Source: an uncultured Bacteroidales bacterium
GTDB taxonomy: Bacteria; Bacteroidota; Bacteroidia; Bacteroidales; Muribaculaceae
Assembly: GCA_946011725.1 (NCBI GenBank)
Contig: CAMGBT010000005.1
Location: forward strand, 1-56,679
Length of the DNA stretch: 56,679 nt
Direction: 5' to 3'
Shown here: one piece after another, positions 43,139 through 51,722 of the stretch
How positions within the stretch are numbered: the first letter of the stretch is position 1
Layout: each line of letters begins with the position of its first letter
Translations under genes and position numbers: made by a program
Notes under the pieces: model-generated
What the model was told of the DNA's origin: nothing
The model's input: only the letters and a program-made list of their open reading frames with translations
The model's database searches: none

Positions 43139-43241
43139 AGAGTGCAAGGATGCAGCGACAAAGTCTACATCGGCACTTTGTTTTGCAAAGTTACGAATTT
43201 ATTTTTGATACGCCAAATATTCTGCGTTTTTTTCAAAAAAT

Positions 43242-44120
43242 TTAGATTGTTGAGAAATCCGGAATTCTCGGTTTTATGATTGCGGACTTTTTGCAAAGAA
43301 TACTATATAATTGATAAATTTTCATTCGTAGTTCGCTTGAACGGTTTGCGGAGATATGCTTCATTACATATAATACTACTTTCAGTGCTCCAATAATGTT
43401 TCCTGAATCTTTGCTATTCGGGGTTGCCGGACCTTTTCTAAGTCGGCGCATAAGTCGCAAATCGTATAGTAGTGAGCCGTGGGCGCAGGCATTGCGCACG
43501 TTGAGGATTGTGTGCATATAGCTATGAAAGGTAACTACTTGGCGCACTCCAAACAGTTGAGCAATCATTATGCGGTCGTTATTGTCTTTCAGCTCGTCGT
43601 ACAGTTTGAGTACGGCTCCAAATGTCATAAACTCCAAGGTTTTCCATGCAGGCGCAAAGCGGTCATTCGGATTCAGTTTGTGATGGCGAGCGATTACCGG
43701 ATTGCGCTTGAAATCGGCTGTATATGTTGTAGGTTCGAATGCTTGTGCATAAGAACTGTTCACCACGTTTGGATTGATAAACCATACGGGGTCATTATTG
43801 TATTTGTTCGAGAGATGATATATCATAGCCGTGCGGAATGCAATTTCAATTCGATTTAGATAGCGCATTAAAGTCATGCGCAAATCAAAATCAAAGTAAT
43901 AGAGATTTACTGCATCTTCAAAAGTGGCTCCTTTGATATACTGATGTGTACGGTTATTAAGTTTTGGATAGGTATTTTCGAATGGGAATAGGTAGAATCC
44001 CAATCGATAATAACCTATGTCAAGTAAAACCTCTTGAGCTTTGACTTGATTGAGAATTGTTAACCCACGGCTTGTTAGCAGGCTGATTTGTTGGGCAATG
44101 GTAGTTGCGTATTTTGCCAT
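43242..44120 (-). CDS. Abi_2 family abortive-infection protein (HEPN)
   Basis: The 292-residue protein matches the Abi_2 (AbiD/AbiF-like) family. Landmarks are LLDIGYYRLGFYLFPFE near residue 32, RIEIAFRTAMIYHL near 90, WKTLEFMTFGAVLKLYDEL near 159, and the HEPN ribonuclease motif R209-x4-H214 in VRNACAHG. Such proteins act as RNases that halt growth during phage infection. It is more AT-rich than its neighbours, stands alone without a visible antitoxin gene, and lies next to intergenic repeats, all consistent with acquisition. Confidence 0.88.
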   Translation of the reverse strand: MAKYATTIAQQISLLTSRGLTILNQVKAQEVLLDIGYYRLGFYLFPFENTYPKLNNRTHQYIKGATFEDAVNLYYFDFDLRMTLMRYLNRIEIAFRTAMIYHLSNKYNNDPVWFINPNVVNSSYAQAFEPTTYTADFKRNPVIARHHKLNPNDRFAPAWKTLEFMTFGAVLKLYDELKDNNDRIMIAQLFGVRQVVTFHSYMHTILNVRNACAHGSLLYDLRLMRRLRKGPATPNSKDSGNIIGALKVVLYVMKHISANRSSELRMKIYQLYSILCKKSAIIKPRIPDFSTI

Positions 44121-44166
44121 AGCTATAAATCTTAGGCGATAAAGTGCTCGGGGAGGCGGTGGGTGG

Positions 44167-44724
44167 TTAGGGTTGGTCGTCGGGGCGGAAGAGTTGGTGG
44201 GCTTCGTCGAGGTGGAAGTATTTGGTTAGCAGGGCGATGAAGCGGGAGATGCGCTCGAGGGCGGCGGCGGTGTCGGTGCTAATGGGTTGGTGGCGCAGGC
44301 GCATCATCAGCAGGCCGTAGAGGGCGTTGAAGCAGGTTTCGATTTCGCCTTTGGGGGAGGCGCCGGCGCGGGCGCGGAGCTCTACAATCAGGGGCAGGAT
44401 GCCGTAGAAGGCGCGGTGGTAGTCGGCGAAGCGGTCGTCGGCCATGACGGCGCGGTGGAGGTCGTCGAGCTGGATTATTACGTTGCGGTTGATTTGCAGG
44501 TGGCCTTCGGCGGTCACTTCTTCGCGGCGCATCATGTCGATGAGCGACTCGTACCATTCTCTCACCTGGCGGTGCTGTTCGGCGGGCAGGTTCATCGGGG
44601 TGATAATGTCGTGGTCAATCCGCTCTATATCAAGGGAATAAGCGCGGATGATGTCCTCGATTTGCCACATGTAGAGGAGGTACTCGGCGATGTTGTCGCG
44701 GCGTTTTTGCGAAGCTATAATCAT
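44167..44724 (-). CDS. DUF4924 family protein
   Basis: From ATG 44724 the protein has 185 residues and matches the Bacteroidetes-specific DUF4924 family (MIIASQKRRDNIAEYLLYMWQIEDIIRA is the typical start). It is mostly helical and soluble, with no known function. A longer frame to 45210 runs through lpxH in another frame and is rejected. It overlaps the lpxH stop by four bases (ATGA, 44721-44724), so it is made from the same message as lpxH and the DUF59 gene. Confidence 0.82.
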   Translation of the reverse strand: MIIASQKRRDNIAEYLLYMWQIEDIIRAYSLDIERIDHDIITPMNLPAEQHRQVREWYESLIDMMRREEVTAEGHLQINRNVIIQLDDLHRAVMADDRFADYHRAFYGILPLIVELRARAGASPKGEIETCFNALYGLLMMRLRHQPISTDTAAALERISRFIALLTKYFHLDEAHQLFRPDDQP

Positions 44725-45443
44725 TGGTTGAAGGTTTTGAGGGTGAAGGTTGAGCCGTCGAATTGGCCGTAGGAGCAGTGGTCGATCCAGTCGCCCAACA
44801 CGATGAGGCGCCCGTGGGCCATCTGCCGGTCCACCACTATGTGATGGTGGCCGAGCACCACGAAGTCGGCTTGGGGGAGTGTGGCCACGTCTTGCTCCAC
44901 TTGGTCGGTGTGGGCTTCGACGTCGTCGATGCCGTAGCGGCTGCGGCGGCTGGAGCTGCTCCACAGGTGGGCAAAGGGAATGGTCCAACGGGGGTGGATG
45001 CCGCTGTAGAGCCATTGCAACAGGCGGTTGCGAAACAGCGAGCAGATGAATCGGAAGCCGGCGGAGCGGCGGCCGATGCGGTCGCCGTGGCCGATGATGA
45101 AGCGCTTGCCGGCGATGGTGCGCTCCACCCACGGGGAGTCGATCACCTCCATTCCGATTTCCGTGCGGAGGTAATCGAACAGCCAGATGTCGTGGTTGCC
45201 CGTGAGCCAAGTGATCTTCACCCCGGCATCGGCCAAGGCGGCCAACGCGCCGAAGAAGCGCACGTAGCCGCGGGGCACGGCCGTGCGGTACTCAAACCAG
45301 TAGTCGAGCACATCGCCCACCAAGTATAGCTCGGTGGCGTCGGCGGCTATCGAGTGCAGAAAGTTGACCACTCGCTGCTGGTGGGCGCGAGGGTCGGCGA
45401 TGTAGCGTGCACCGAGGTGAAGGTCGCTGATGAAATAGATCAT
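44721..45443 (-). CDS. lpxH: UDP-2,3-diacylglucosamine diphosphatase
   Basis: From ATG 45443 the protein has 240 residues and is a calcineurin-type metallophosphatase. It shows SDLHLG at residues 5-10, GDVLDYW, TGNHDIW, IGHGDR and a final LGHHH motif. LpxH removes UMP from UDP-diacylglucosamine to give lipid X in lipid A synthesis at the inner membrane. The longer frame from 45494 overlaps the upstream gene by more than 50 bases and is rejected. ATGA overlaps link it to both neighbours. Confidence 0.9.
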   Translation of the reverse strand: MIYFISDLHLGARYIADPRAHQQRVVNFLHSIAADATELYLVGDVLDYWFEYRTAVPRGYVRFFGALAALADAGVKITWLTGNHDIWLFDYLRTEIGMEVIDSPWVERTIAGKRFIIGHGDRIGRRSAGFRFICSLFRNRLLQWLYSGIHPRWTIPFAHLWSSSSRRSRYGIDDVEAHTDQVEQDVATLPQADFVVLGHHHIVVDRQMAHGRLIVLGDWIDHCSYGQFDGSTFTLKTFNQ

Positions 45444-45760
45444 AGGAAGCCTAATTCCAACTTGGCTTCCTCGCTCATCATGTCGTGGGTCCATTCCGGC
45501 TCAAACACGATGTTGACGTTCACGGACGTTACCCCGGGAATGCTCGAAAGCTTCATGTTCACATCCTCCACCAGAAAATCGGCCATCGGACAGTTGGGTG
45601 CTGTGAGTGTCATATCGATGTTGAGCACGCCGTCGTCGGCGAGGTCGATTTTGTACACCAAGCCGAGGGAATAGATGTCCACGGCTATTTCGGGGTCAAC
45701 CACCGTGCGGAGGTATTTCACGATGGTTTCTTCTATCTGATTTCGTTGTTCTGCTGTCAT
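45440..45760 (-). CDS. DUF59/MIP18-family iron-sulphur assembly factor
   Basis: The 106-residue protein has the DUF59 fold with LRTVVDPEIAVDIYSLGLVY and the conserved cysteine in TAPNCPMAD. Family members (SufT/MIP18-like) help mature Fe-S proteins. Standalone DUF59 genes are common in Bacteroidetes. It is first in the operon with lpxH and the DUF4924 gene, with a consensus promoter just upstream. Confidence 0.88.
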   Translation of the reverse strand: MTAEQRNQIEETIVKYLRTVVDPEIAVDIYSLGLVYKIDLADDGVLNIDMTLTAPNCPMADFLVEDVNMKLSSIPGVTSVNVNIVFEPEWTHDMMSEEAKLELGFL

Positions 45761-45767
45761 AATACTG

Positions 45768-45799
45768 CAAAGTTAGCCATTTTTTGCCGATAAAGCAAA
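45768..45799 (-). promoter_or_regulatory. Consensus promoter of the DUF59-lpxH-DUF4924 operon
   Basis: On the minus strand, TAACTTTG (45768-45775) and TTTG (45796-45799) are 20 bp apart. The start codon of the DUF59 gene follows within about 8 bases of the -7 box, so the leader is very short or absent. Confidence 0.65.
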
Positions 45800-45839
45800 A
45801 AAAATTGCCCAGAAGGAGCGAAGTTTCACAAATTATCGC

Positions 45840-45847
45840 TATCTTTG
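45840..45847 (+). promoter_or_regulatory. -7 box of the beta-barrel protein gene
   Basis: TATCTTTG matches TAnnTTTG, 28 bases before the ATG at 45875. A frame starting at 45845 would begin inside this box, so the later ATG is chosen. Confidence 0.6.
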
Positions 45848-45874
45848 CACAAAATTAATAAATGTAAAAGCACT

Positions 45875-46459
45875 ATGAAAGTATCCAAACGCCTCTATTC
45901 ACTTGTGTTAGCTTTGGCAGTAATCCTGCCCGCGATGGCACAATTCTCTATCGGTCCGCGCGTGGGCGTGGCTCTCAACACCCTCGAGCTCAACAAAGAA
46001 GGCATCGGCTCAGACAACCGCGCCGGCTTCACCGGCGGTATCCAGGCCGAAGTAATGATCCCGATGGTCAACTTCGGCTTCGACGCATCGGTGATGTATG
46101 TGCGTCGCACCTCCGAACTGCTTTCCAACCAAAGCATCGACCGTGACTACATCGAAATCCCCATCAACCTCAAATACAAATTCGGTCTGCCCGTGGTTGG
46201 CAGCCTCGTGTCGCCTTACATCTTCACCGGCCCCAGCTTCGCCTTCAAAGTGTCCGGCGAAGACTTCAGCAACTTCATCCACGAGAAGAAGTGCAACATG
46301 TCGTGGAACTTTGGCTTCGGTCTGCAGCTCATCAAGCACCTCCAAGTGGGCGCTTCCTACGGCATCGGCCTGAGCAAAGTGGCCGACTTCGTAGTTCAGA
46401 ACGTGGACGTCGAAGCAAAGCACAACGGCTGGACCGTTACCGCCGCTTGGCTCTTCTAA
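45875..46459 (+). CDS. Small outer-membrane beta-barrel protein
   Basis: From ATG 45875 the protein has 194 residues: a signal peptide (MKVSKRLYSLVLALAVILPAMA) followed by amphipathic strands of the OMP_b-brl_2 type, ending in phenylalanine (TAAWLF). Segments such as SIGPRVGVALNTL and YIEIPINLKYKFG are typical of eight-strand barrels in Bacteroidetes. Its role, structural or binding, is unknown. It has its own promoter box and terminator and so is a single-gene unit. Confidence 0.8.
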   Translation: MKVSKRLYSLVLALAVILPAMAQFSIGPRVGVALNTLELNKEGIGSDNRAGFTGGIQAEVMIPMVNFGFDASVMYVRRTSELLSNQSIDRDYIEIPINLKYKFGLPVVGSLVSPYIFTGPSFAFKVSGEDFSNFIHEKKCNMSWNFGFGLQLIKHLQVGASYGIGLSKVADFVVQNVDVEAKHNGWTVTAAWLF

Positions 46460-46495
46460 CCCGCCTTACCCCACACAAAAGAATAGCCTCACAAA

Positions 46496-46530
46496 GTCAG
46501 GGTCGGAAATTTCCGACCTTGACTCTTTTA
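46496..46530 (+). terminator. Intrinsic terminator after the beta-barrel gene
   Basis: An 11-base stem with one G-T pair (46496-46506 with 46513-46523) is followed by TCTTTTA. Confidence 0.75.
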
Positions 46531-46675
46531 TATGCGCAGTGATCGCGGTTTAAACGAAAAATCCATAAATTTGGTTCTACGTTTACGGCTGACGCTAAAA
46601 ATGTTTTAGCAGCATGCCTTAATCGCGGCAGTTTGGCGAACTTTTTTGTGAGATTGTTGTTATATTAAATTAAAA

Positions 46676-47314
46676 ATGTTAAAACCTATGTTTACAATAC
46701 GATACTTCCTTATCGCCGGCATGGCAGCTCTTTGCTGCGCCTGCTCCGACTCGCCGCGATTCATTGGCTCGTGGCTATCCTCCGCGCCCACAGAATATAA
46801 TAGTCCCATGCCGCAAAACTCGTCGGTAAGTTTCATCACCGGCATCGATTTTCAACAAGGCGAGAATAGCACGTCCGGCCCGTTAGTGCTCACCTCCTTA
46901 ATCGACATTTCGCAACAGTTGCCTGCCGATTCGCTCCTAATTTCCGAGCCCTACGATGTGAGCATCGCGGCCTCCACCTCGCTCAAGGGCACGTGGACGA
47001 TGATGGACGATGATGAAATCGCCATTGCGGTGGATTTCAACACGTTCCAAGTGAACGTAGACAAAAATGGTGTGACATTCTCGCAGAACATTCTCACCCG
47101 CGCCGATGCCGCCACAGTGGATTCGCTGACACAAGTGTCGATCAATTCTTGGAAAAAAGATATCACTCGCGCTTGGAAGCACGAGCTATCGCGTATGCAA
47201 CGCTTTGAAGATGTGGAGGTTAGCCGAGATCGCAATATGCTCACCTTCGAGGTGGAAAACACCGGCAACTTCGACATCAAGCTCGCATTCCAACGCGTAA
47301 TAAACGCCGACTAA
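46676..47314 (+). CDS. Hypothetical lipoprotein
   Basis: The 212-residue protein begins with a lipoprotein-like signal: a hydrophobic stretch ending ALCCAC, with the lipidated cysteine probably residue 21 or so. No known domain is recognised. The mature part is hydrophilic and contains a GSWLSSAP segment resembling the start of lipocalin-like small Bacteroidales lipoproteins, followed by alternating strand-like sequence. An internal ATG (MFTIRYF) at residue 5 is an alternative start. It is followed by the 145-bp repeat element. Confidence 0.65.
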   Translation: MLKPMFTIRYFLIAGMAALCCACSDSPRFIGSWLSSAPTEYNSPMPQNSSVSFITGIDFQQGENSTSGPLVLTSLIDISQQLPADSLLISEPYDVSIAASTSLKGTWTMMDDDEIAIAVDFNTFQVNVDKNGVTFSQNILTRADAATVDSLTQVSINSWKKDITRAWKHELSRMQRFEDVEVSRDRNMLTFEVENTGNFDIKLAFQRVINAD

Positions 47315-47347
47315 TCCACCCAAACTGGGATTCGCCCCTCTGCGACG

Positions 47348-47491
47348 GCTCTTTCATTTAAACTTCGGTAATCGCAAATAGCGGCTAAACGAATAAAACG
47401 AATCAACGAATTAACGAAAAAAAATAAAAATTCGTTATTTCGTACTTCGTTTCTTCGTTTAATCCCACGACTGCACCTTAAATGAAAGAGC
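47348..47491 (+). repeat. Inverted-repeat element, copy 1 (144 bp)
   Basis: The element is bounded by perfect 14-bp terminal inverted repeats (GCTCTTTCATTTAA and TTAAATGAAAGAGC). Inside, AACGAA-rich and TTCGTT-rich halves can pair, so the whole can fold as a hairpin. It differs from the copy at 53655-53799 (reverse orientation) by two substitutions and a one-base gap. It lies between convergent genes. No target duplication or ORF is visible. Confidence 0.9.
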
Positions 47492-47501
47492 AGGGTGGAG
47501 G

Positions 47502-48092
47502 TTAGGGGTGGGGTGCGATTTGGATGGCGCCCAAACGGCGCAGTGCCAAGAAGACTTGGTGGATGGGCAGGCCCATCACGTTGTAGAAGCTGCCTTCGAT
47601 GCCGGAGATGGCTGCGGCTCCAATCCATTCTTGGATGCCGTAAGCGCCGGCTTTGTCGAACGGACGATATTGGTCAACGTAGTGCTCGATTTCGGCTCGC
47701 GAAAGCGGGTCGAAGTGCACGGTGGTGTGTTGGGAGAATGACTCCTGCGCGGTGGCTGTGGTGATGGTGACACCGGTCACCACCACATGCTGTCGGCCGC
47801 AGAGGGTGGTGAGCATTTCCACGGCTTCTTCGCGGTGGGCGGGTTTGCCCAATATGACACCGTCCACGATTACCACCGTGTCGGCGGTAATCAACACGTC
47901 GTCAGCGCCCACGCGCCGGCGGTAGGCCTCGGCTTTGAGCTGCGACAGGTACACCGGCACCTGCTCCGCCGGCATGTCGGCGGGGTAAGATTCGTCCACA
48001 TCGATGCCGGATGCTATCTCGAATTCCGGCACAATCATTCGCAAGAGTTCGCGCCGGCGCGGCGAGCCCGACGCTAAGATAATATGCTTCAT
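47502..48092 (-). CDS. maf: Maf family nucleotide pyrophosphatase
   Basis: The 196-residue protein shows the Maf signature ASGSPRRRELL at the N-terminus, VITADTVV with the catalytic aspartate in the middle, and DKAGAYGIQ near residue 145. Maf proteins hydrolyse non-canonical or surplus nucleoside triphosphates (dTTP, UTP or modified bases) and affect division in some bacteria. It is the last gene of a five-gene minus-strand run starting with the HU-SPOR protein. Confidence 0.93.
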   Translation of the reverse strand: MKHIILASGSPRRRELLRMIVPEFEIASGIDVDESYPADMPAEQVPVYLSQLKAEAYRRRVGADDVLITADTVVIVDGVILGKPAHREEAVEMLTTLCGRQHVVVTGVTITTATAQESFSQHTTVHFDPLSRAEIEHYVDQYRPFDKAGAYGIQEWIGAAAISGIEGSFYNVMGLPIHQVFLALRRLGAIQIAPHP

Positions 48093-48107
48093 TTCAATAA
48101 GTTAGAA

Positions 48108-48629
48108 TTAGCCAAAGGCCACTGACTGCGCAGGCCAGCTGCCTTGGGCACGCATCACTTCTTCAATCACTTCGCGGGCTACGCCGTAGCCGCCGGTGGC
48201 ATTGCACACATACTTGGCGGCGGCGATTGCATCGCGGGCGGCATCGCGCGGAGCCACGCCCAATCCCACGTGGCGCATGGCCACACAGTCGGGCAAATCG
48301 TCGCCCACGAAGGCCACTTCGTCGGGGCGTAAGTTGTTCTCGGTCATCCATTTATGCAATACTTCGAGCTTGTCGCCCACGCCGGAGTAGAAATCGGTGA
48401 TGCCTATGGCGGCAAACCGCTCTTTCAGTCCGGGAGCCACCGCTCCGGTGATGATGGCCATTTTCAGGCCAGCTTTCACCGCTTTGACCATTGCAAATCC
48501 GTCTTTGAGGTTGGCCATGCGGCGCGGAGTGCCGTCATCGCCCAAGGGAACTACGGTGGGCGAAAGCACGCCGTCCACGTCAAATGCTATACCTCGGATT
48601 CGTTCTACAGGATAATTGATTTTACTCAT
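48108..48629 (-). CDS. kdsC: KdsC-type HAD phosphatase
   Basis: The 173-residue protein is a small C0-type HAD phosphatase: FDVDGVLS (nucleophile and acid aspartates), AIITG and VGDDLPD for metal binding. It has the compact, capless form typical of 3-deoxy-manno-octulosonate-8-phosphate phosphatase, the Kdo step before LPS inner-core assembly. Closely related sialic-acid or NeuNAc-9-P phosphatases are the alternative. Its start overlaps the DUF2520 gene as ATGA. Confidence 0.85.
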   Translation of the reverse strand: MSKINYPVERIRGIAFDVDGVLSPTVVPLGDDGTPRRMANLKDGFAMVKAVKAGLKMAIITGAVAPGLKERFAAIGITDFYSGVGDKLEVLHKWMTENNLRPDEVAFVGDDLPDCVAMRHVGLGVAPRDAARDAIAAAKYVCNATGGYGVAREVIEEVMRAQGSWPAQSVAFG

Positions 48630-49429
48630 AATTGTGTAGTATTGATTGGTTGATACTCGTTAAGGATCGCATTGGAAATTACACGATAGATGTCGCTATC
48701 GGCAGGCGGCAGCATGGCTTGGTGCGCGGCCACGGTGGCCACATCGCCGCGGCGGGCGGGGCCGGTGAGGGCATCGTGCGGTCCTACGGCAAAGGCTTTC
48801 GCCACGGACGCTTTCATCAGCGGACTCACCACCTCGAGCGGGAATCCGGCCTCGGCCAAGGTGCGCCGCGCCACCTCCATCAGGTAGATGGGGAAGTTGG
48901 AGGTGAGCACGCCGGCCACGTGCAGGTGGCGCCGTTGCTCGGAGTCGGCCGCGTAGACGTGGTCGGAAATCAGCGCTGCCATACGGCGGATAAATGCCTC
49001 GGAATCAGCGTCGGAGGCCTCTACAAACAAGGGGACTTCGCGCACATCGACGGGCACGTCCTTGCTGAAGGTCTGCAGCGGATAGAACACGCCGGCGCGC
49101 CGATGATGCGCGGTAAGAGCGCTTAGCGGCACGCTGCCGGAGGTGTGCATCACTACTCCGCGCACCGGCGGCAACTGCGCGGCCACTTGGGCGGTGGCGC
49201 GGTCGTTGGTGGCGATGATCACGGCATCGACATCGGTGGGGATGTCCCCTACCCGTTCGATGGCTGCGAGCGCATGCTTGGCAGCCAACTGCCTTACTGA
49301 CTGACGCTCAGCCGGAGCGAGTGCAACGATGGCGGCACCCGCCTCCAACAGCGCACGCGTCAAGTGAGTGGCAACATTGCCGCCACCTATGATTACGATT
49401 CGCAGGGGTGCTATTCCGCCTCGGTCCAT
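48626..49429 (-). CDS. DUF2520 NAD(P)-binding oxidoreductase-like protein
   Basis: Counted from ATG 49429 the protein has 267 residues (275 from 49453). The N-terminal Rossmann fold starts IVIIGGGNVATHL, and the C-terminal half is the all-helical DUF2520 domain (PLMKASVAKAF and DALTGPARRGD), related to ProC and 6PGDH-type dehydrogenases. The reaction is unknown. Both possible starts overlap the end of the nitroreductase gene; the one at 49429 gives the smaller overlap. Confidence 0.85.
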   Translation of the reverse strand: MDRGGIAPLRIVIIGGGNVATHLTRALLEAGAAIVALAPAERQSVRQLAAKHALAAIERVGDIPTDVDAVIIATNDRATAQVAAQLPPVRGVVMHTSGSVPLSALTAHHRRAGVFYPLQTFSKDVPVDVREVPLFVEASDADSEAFIRRMAALISDHVYAADSEQRRHLHVAGVLTSNFPIYLMEVARRTLAEAGFPLEVVSPLMKASVAKAFAVGPHDALTGPARRGDVATVAAHQAMLPPADSDIYRVISNAILNEYQPINTTQL

Positions 49430-49950
49430 CGGTTGATTTTCACTTTCTCCCACAGGAGCTTGGCGGGGTCAACCGGGCGGCGCTCCTCGTTGGGATGGCC
49501 TAACGTAACGATGCATTCCACCACCTTGTCGGCAGGGATGCCCAAGGCCGTGCGAACGATTTCCTCGGCATCTTCGCCGTCGTTGGTGAAGCGATTGCGC
49601 ACCTGAATCCAGCATGCGCCGAGGCCTAAGGCGGTGGCTTGCAGCTGGATGTAAGCGGCAGCGATGGACATGTCTTCGATGAACATGTCGGATTTTTCGG
49701 TGTCGGCGCAAATCACCACCGCCAAGGAGCAGGTGGAGATGGGTCGAGTGCCGTTGGCCTTGCATCCGGCCAGAATTTCGAGCGTGGGGCGGTCGTCAAC
49801 CACCACGAAGTGCCAGGGGCGTGCGCTCTTGCTCGAGGGAGCCAACAAAGCGGCTTCGAGGATGGTTTTCACATCTTCGGGATCAATAGGATCTTCGGTA
49901 TAGCGCCTAATGCTATGGCGTCGCAACAGTAAATCGTGTAAAGTTTCCAT
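49411..49950 (-). CDS. Nitroreductase family protein
   Basis: The 179-residue FMN enzyme starts with LLLRRHSIRRY, the flavin-phosphate contact of the family, and has ALLAPSSKSARPWHFVVVDD and a LGHPNE segment near the end. Members reduce nitro compounds, quinones or flavins with NAD(P)H. The physiological substrate is not evident. It lies 3 bases after the HU-SPOR gene in the same minus-strand run. Confidence 0.9.
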   Translation of the reverse strand: METLHDLLLRRHSIRRYTEDPIDPEDVKTILEAALLAPSSKSARPWHFVVVDDRPTLEILAGCKANGTRPISTCSLAVVICADTEKSDMFIEDMSIAAAYIQLQATALGLGACWIQVRNRFTNDGEDAEEIVRTALGIPADKVVECIVTLGHPNEERRPVDPAKLLWEKVKINRWTEAE

Positions 49951-49953
49951 AAT

Positions 49954-50892
49954 TCATCGGCGGCATACCCACGAGTTGGGGTATTGGTCGACAAATGAGG
50001 CAGAGGATGCGATGGCGTATGCCTCGGCTTCTGTGGCTGCCGTAGCGGCATAAACGCGGCAGCGACTGCCGGCTGTGAGTATGCCTAAGGTTTGTTGAGG
50101 TTTGCTATTGATATATTCGCGTGCTTCGGCTTCGCTGGTAAACGAGCCTACGATCACGCAGTATTTTCCGTCGAGCTGCGGAGCCACTTCCGCTTCGACT
50201 TCTTCGGGTTGCTGCGGCAGCAGCAATGTCATCGGGGCATCGGCATCGCCTTCCATGGCGGGCTGTTCCACCGCCGGCTGTTCTTGTTCGGCGGAAATCG
50301 GCCACAGCGAAGCGAATTGTTGCTTGGATGCTTCCGAGAGGTTCACCTTCACGGCCCAGCCCACCAACAGGATGATGACGAATGAGGCGGCGATGCGCAA
50401 GGCTCCGCGCCATAGGCGTGCGCGGCGCAGATGTAGCACGCTGTCGTCCTCGTCCACGGCGATGTGGTCCGCTCCGGATATACGAGCGATGTCAAGGCGC
50501 GGCATCCACAGGTATTGGGGCGAGGCCCACTGTGACTGTGCCGGCTGATATGTGATGCGACCATCCTCCATAGCCAATGTGCCCGCGCCGCCCATATTGA
50601 GCGCGCCGTTGGCTTCGAGCTCGCGGCGCATTTGCTCCACCGCCGATGCCACCATCCGGGTGGCGGCGGCTACGCTTACTCCGCGGCGACGAGCCACCGA
50701 TGCGGCCAGCAGACCGTCGGTTCGTGTCAGCTCGGAATTGAATGACATAGAGCGATAAGGCGGCATCCAACAGCCGGCCTCATCGTCGTAACGTGCAGAT
50801 ACTCGGTGCGCTAACACCGCCCCAAGGCCAGGCACGATCACGCAATCGTGGCTCTGCAGCAGGTATTCAATATGTGGTATCAAGTCTTTCAC
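49954..50892 (-). CDS. HU-CCDC81 and SPOR domain protein
   Basis: The 312-residue protein starts at GTG 50892. It has an N-terminal HU-CCDC81 domain pair (LIPHIEYLLQSHDCVIVPGLGAVL, about 1-120), one membrane segment (about 168-188, AASFVIILLVGWAV), an acidic linker and a C-terminal SPOR domain (YCVIVGSFTSEAEA). SPOR domains bind denuded septal peptidoglycan, so the protein probably spans the inner membrane at the division site with its HU-like part in the cytoplasm. The start is uncertain, since the nearest -7 box (50897-50904) would leave almost no leader. Confidence 0.87.
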   Translation of the reverse strand: MKDLIPHIEYLLQSHDCVIVPGLGAVLAHRVSARYDDEAGCWMPPYRSMSFNSELTRTDGLLAASVARRRGVSVAAATRMVASAVEQMRRELEANGALNMGGAGTLAMEDGRITYQPAQSQWASPQYLWMPRLDIARISGADHIAVDEDDSVLHLRRARLWRGALRIAASFVIILLVGWAVKVNLSEASKQQFASLWPISAEQEQPAVEQPAMEGDADAPMTLLLPQQPEEVEAEVAPQLDGKYCVIVGSFTSEAEAREYINSKPQQTLGILTAGSRCRVYAATAATEAEAYAIASSASFVDQYPNSWVCRR

Positions 50893-50896
50893 ACCA

Positions 50897-50904
50897 CAAA
50901 ATTA
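50897..50904 (-). promoter_or_regulatory. Possible -7 box of the HU-SPOR run
   Basis: On the minus strand this is TAATTTTG. It lies 4 bases from the assigned GTG, so transcription would start at or within the start codon; either the message is leaderless or the true start or promoter differs. Confidence 0.4.
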
Positions 50905-50980
50905 GTAAAAATTTTTGACATAGCCACACTTTTTCGCCACAAATATTTAATCGAAGGCAATTTTTTTGCTGAAAAATTCG

Positions 50981-50988
50981 TAACTTTG
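50981..50988 (+). promoter_or_regulatory. -7 box of plsC
   Basis: TAACTTTG is 23 bases before the plsC ATG at 51012. Confidence 0.6.
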
Positions 50989-51011
50989 CCAAAAATATTA
51001 ACGCTAAAACT

Positions 51012-51722
51012 ATGCTGATACTCTATCGTATATATCAATGTGTGATAATGATTCCGGTGCTGTTGGTTGTCACCATTCTCACCGCCTTGCTTACTATCTT
51101 GTTCTCTTTCATGGGGTTAGGTCGCTCGTTAGGCTACTACATTCCAGTGATTTGGGCCAAGATGTTCTGTTGGCTGTCGCTGGTAAGGGTTGAAGTGCGC
51201 CGCAAAGGCGAGGTCAAGCCGGGTCAGTCGTACGTGTTCGTGGCCAATCACCAAGGCGCTTACGACATCTTTGCCATCTATGGCTATTTAGGCCACAATT
51301 TCCGCTGGATGATGAAGAAGGCGTTGGAGAAGATTCCATTGGTGGGCTACAGCTGCCGCGTTTCGGGTCATATTTACGTTGACACCTCTTCGCCCAAGGC
51401 CACCAAGGAAACGATGGAGACCGCCGAGAAGCGCTTGGCCGGCGGCATGTCGGTGGTAGTGTTCCCCGAAGGCACACGCTCCGCCACCGGTGAGATTGGC
51501 AAATTCCGTCGCGGCGCGTTCTTCCTGGCCACGGAGTTTAAGCTGCCGGTGGTGCCCATCACCATCGATGGCGCTTACGACATTCTGCCCAAGAATGCCA
51601 AACTCCCCCACTGGGGCAAGATCATCCTCACCATCCACCCGGCCATCCACCCGGGTGCCGAGGGCCACGACCTGCCCGCGCTGATGGAGCAGTCGCGTGC
51701 GGCTATCATGTCGGCGCTATAG
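51012..51722 (+). CDS. plsC: 1-acyl-glycerol-3-phosphate acyltransferase
   Basis: The 236-residue membrane-bound enzyme has an N-terminal hydrophobic segment (about 12-40) and the LPLAT motifs NHQGAYDIF (HX4D catalytic pair) and FPEGTRS, followed by PVVPITIDG. It adds the second acyl chain to lysophosphatidic acid in phospholipid synthesis. Its stop overlaps the stop of the convergent deacetylase gene by a few bases. Confidence 0.93.
   Translation: MLILYRIYQCVIMIPVLLVVTILTALLTILFSFMGLGRSLGYYIPVIWAKMFCWLSLVRVEVRRKGEVKPGQSYVFVANHQGAYDIFAIYGYLGHNFRWMMKKALEKIPLVGYSCRVSGHIYVDTSSPKATKETMETAEKRLAGGMSVVVFPEGTRSATGEIGKFRRGAFFLATEFKLPVVPITIDGAYDILPKNAKLPHWGKIILTIHPAIHPGAEGHDLPALMEQSRAAIMSAL

Noticed and set aside
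43728-43740. GGTTCGAAT resembling a tRNA T-arm
   Set aside because: It lies within the Abi_2 coding frame and no tRNA cloverleaf can be drawn around it.
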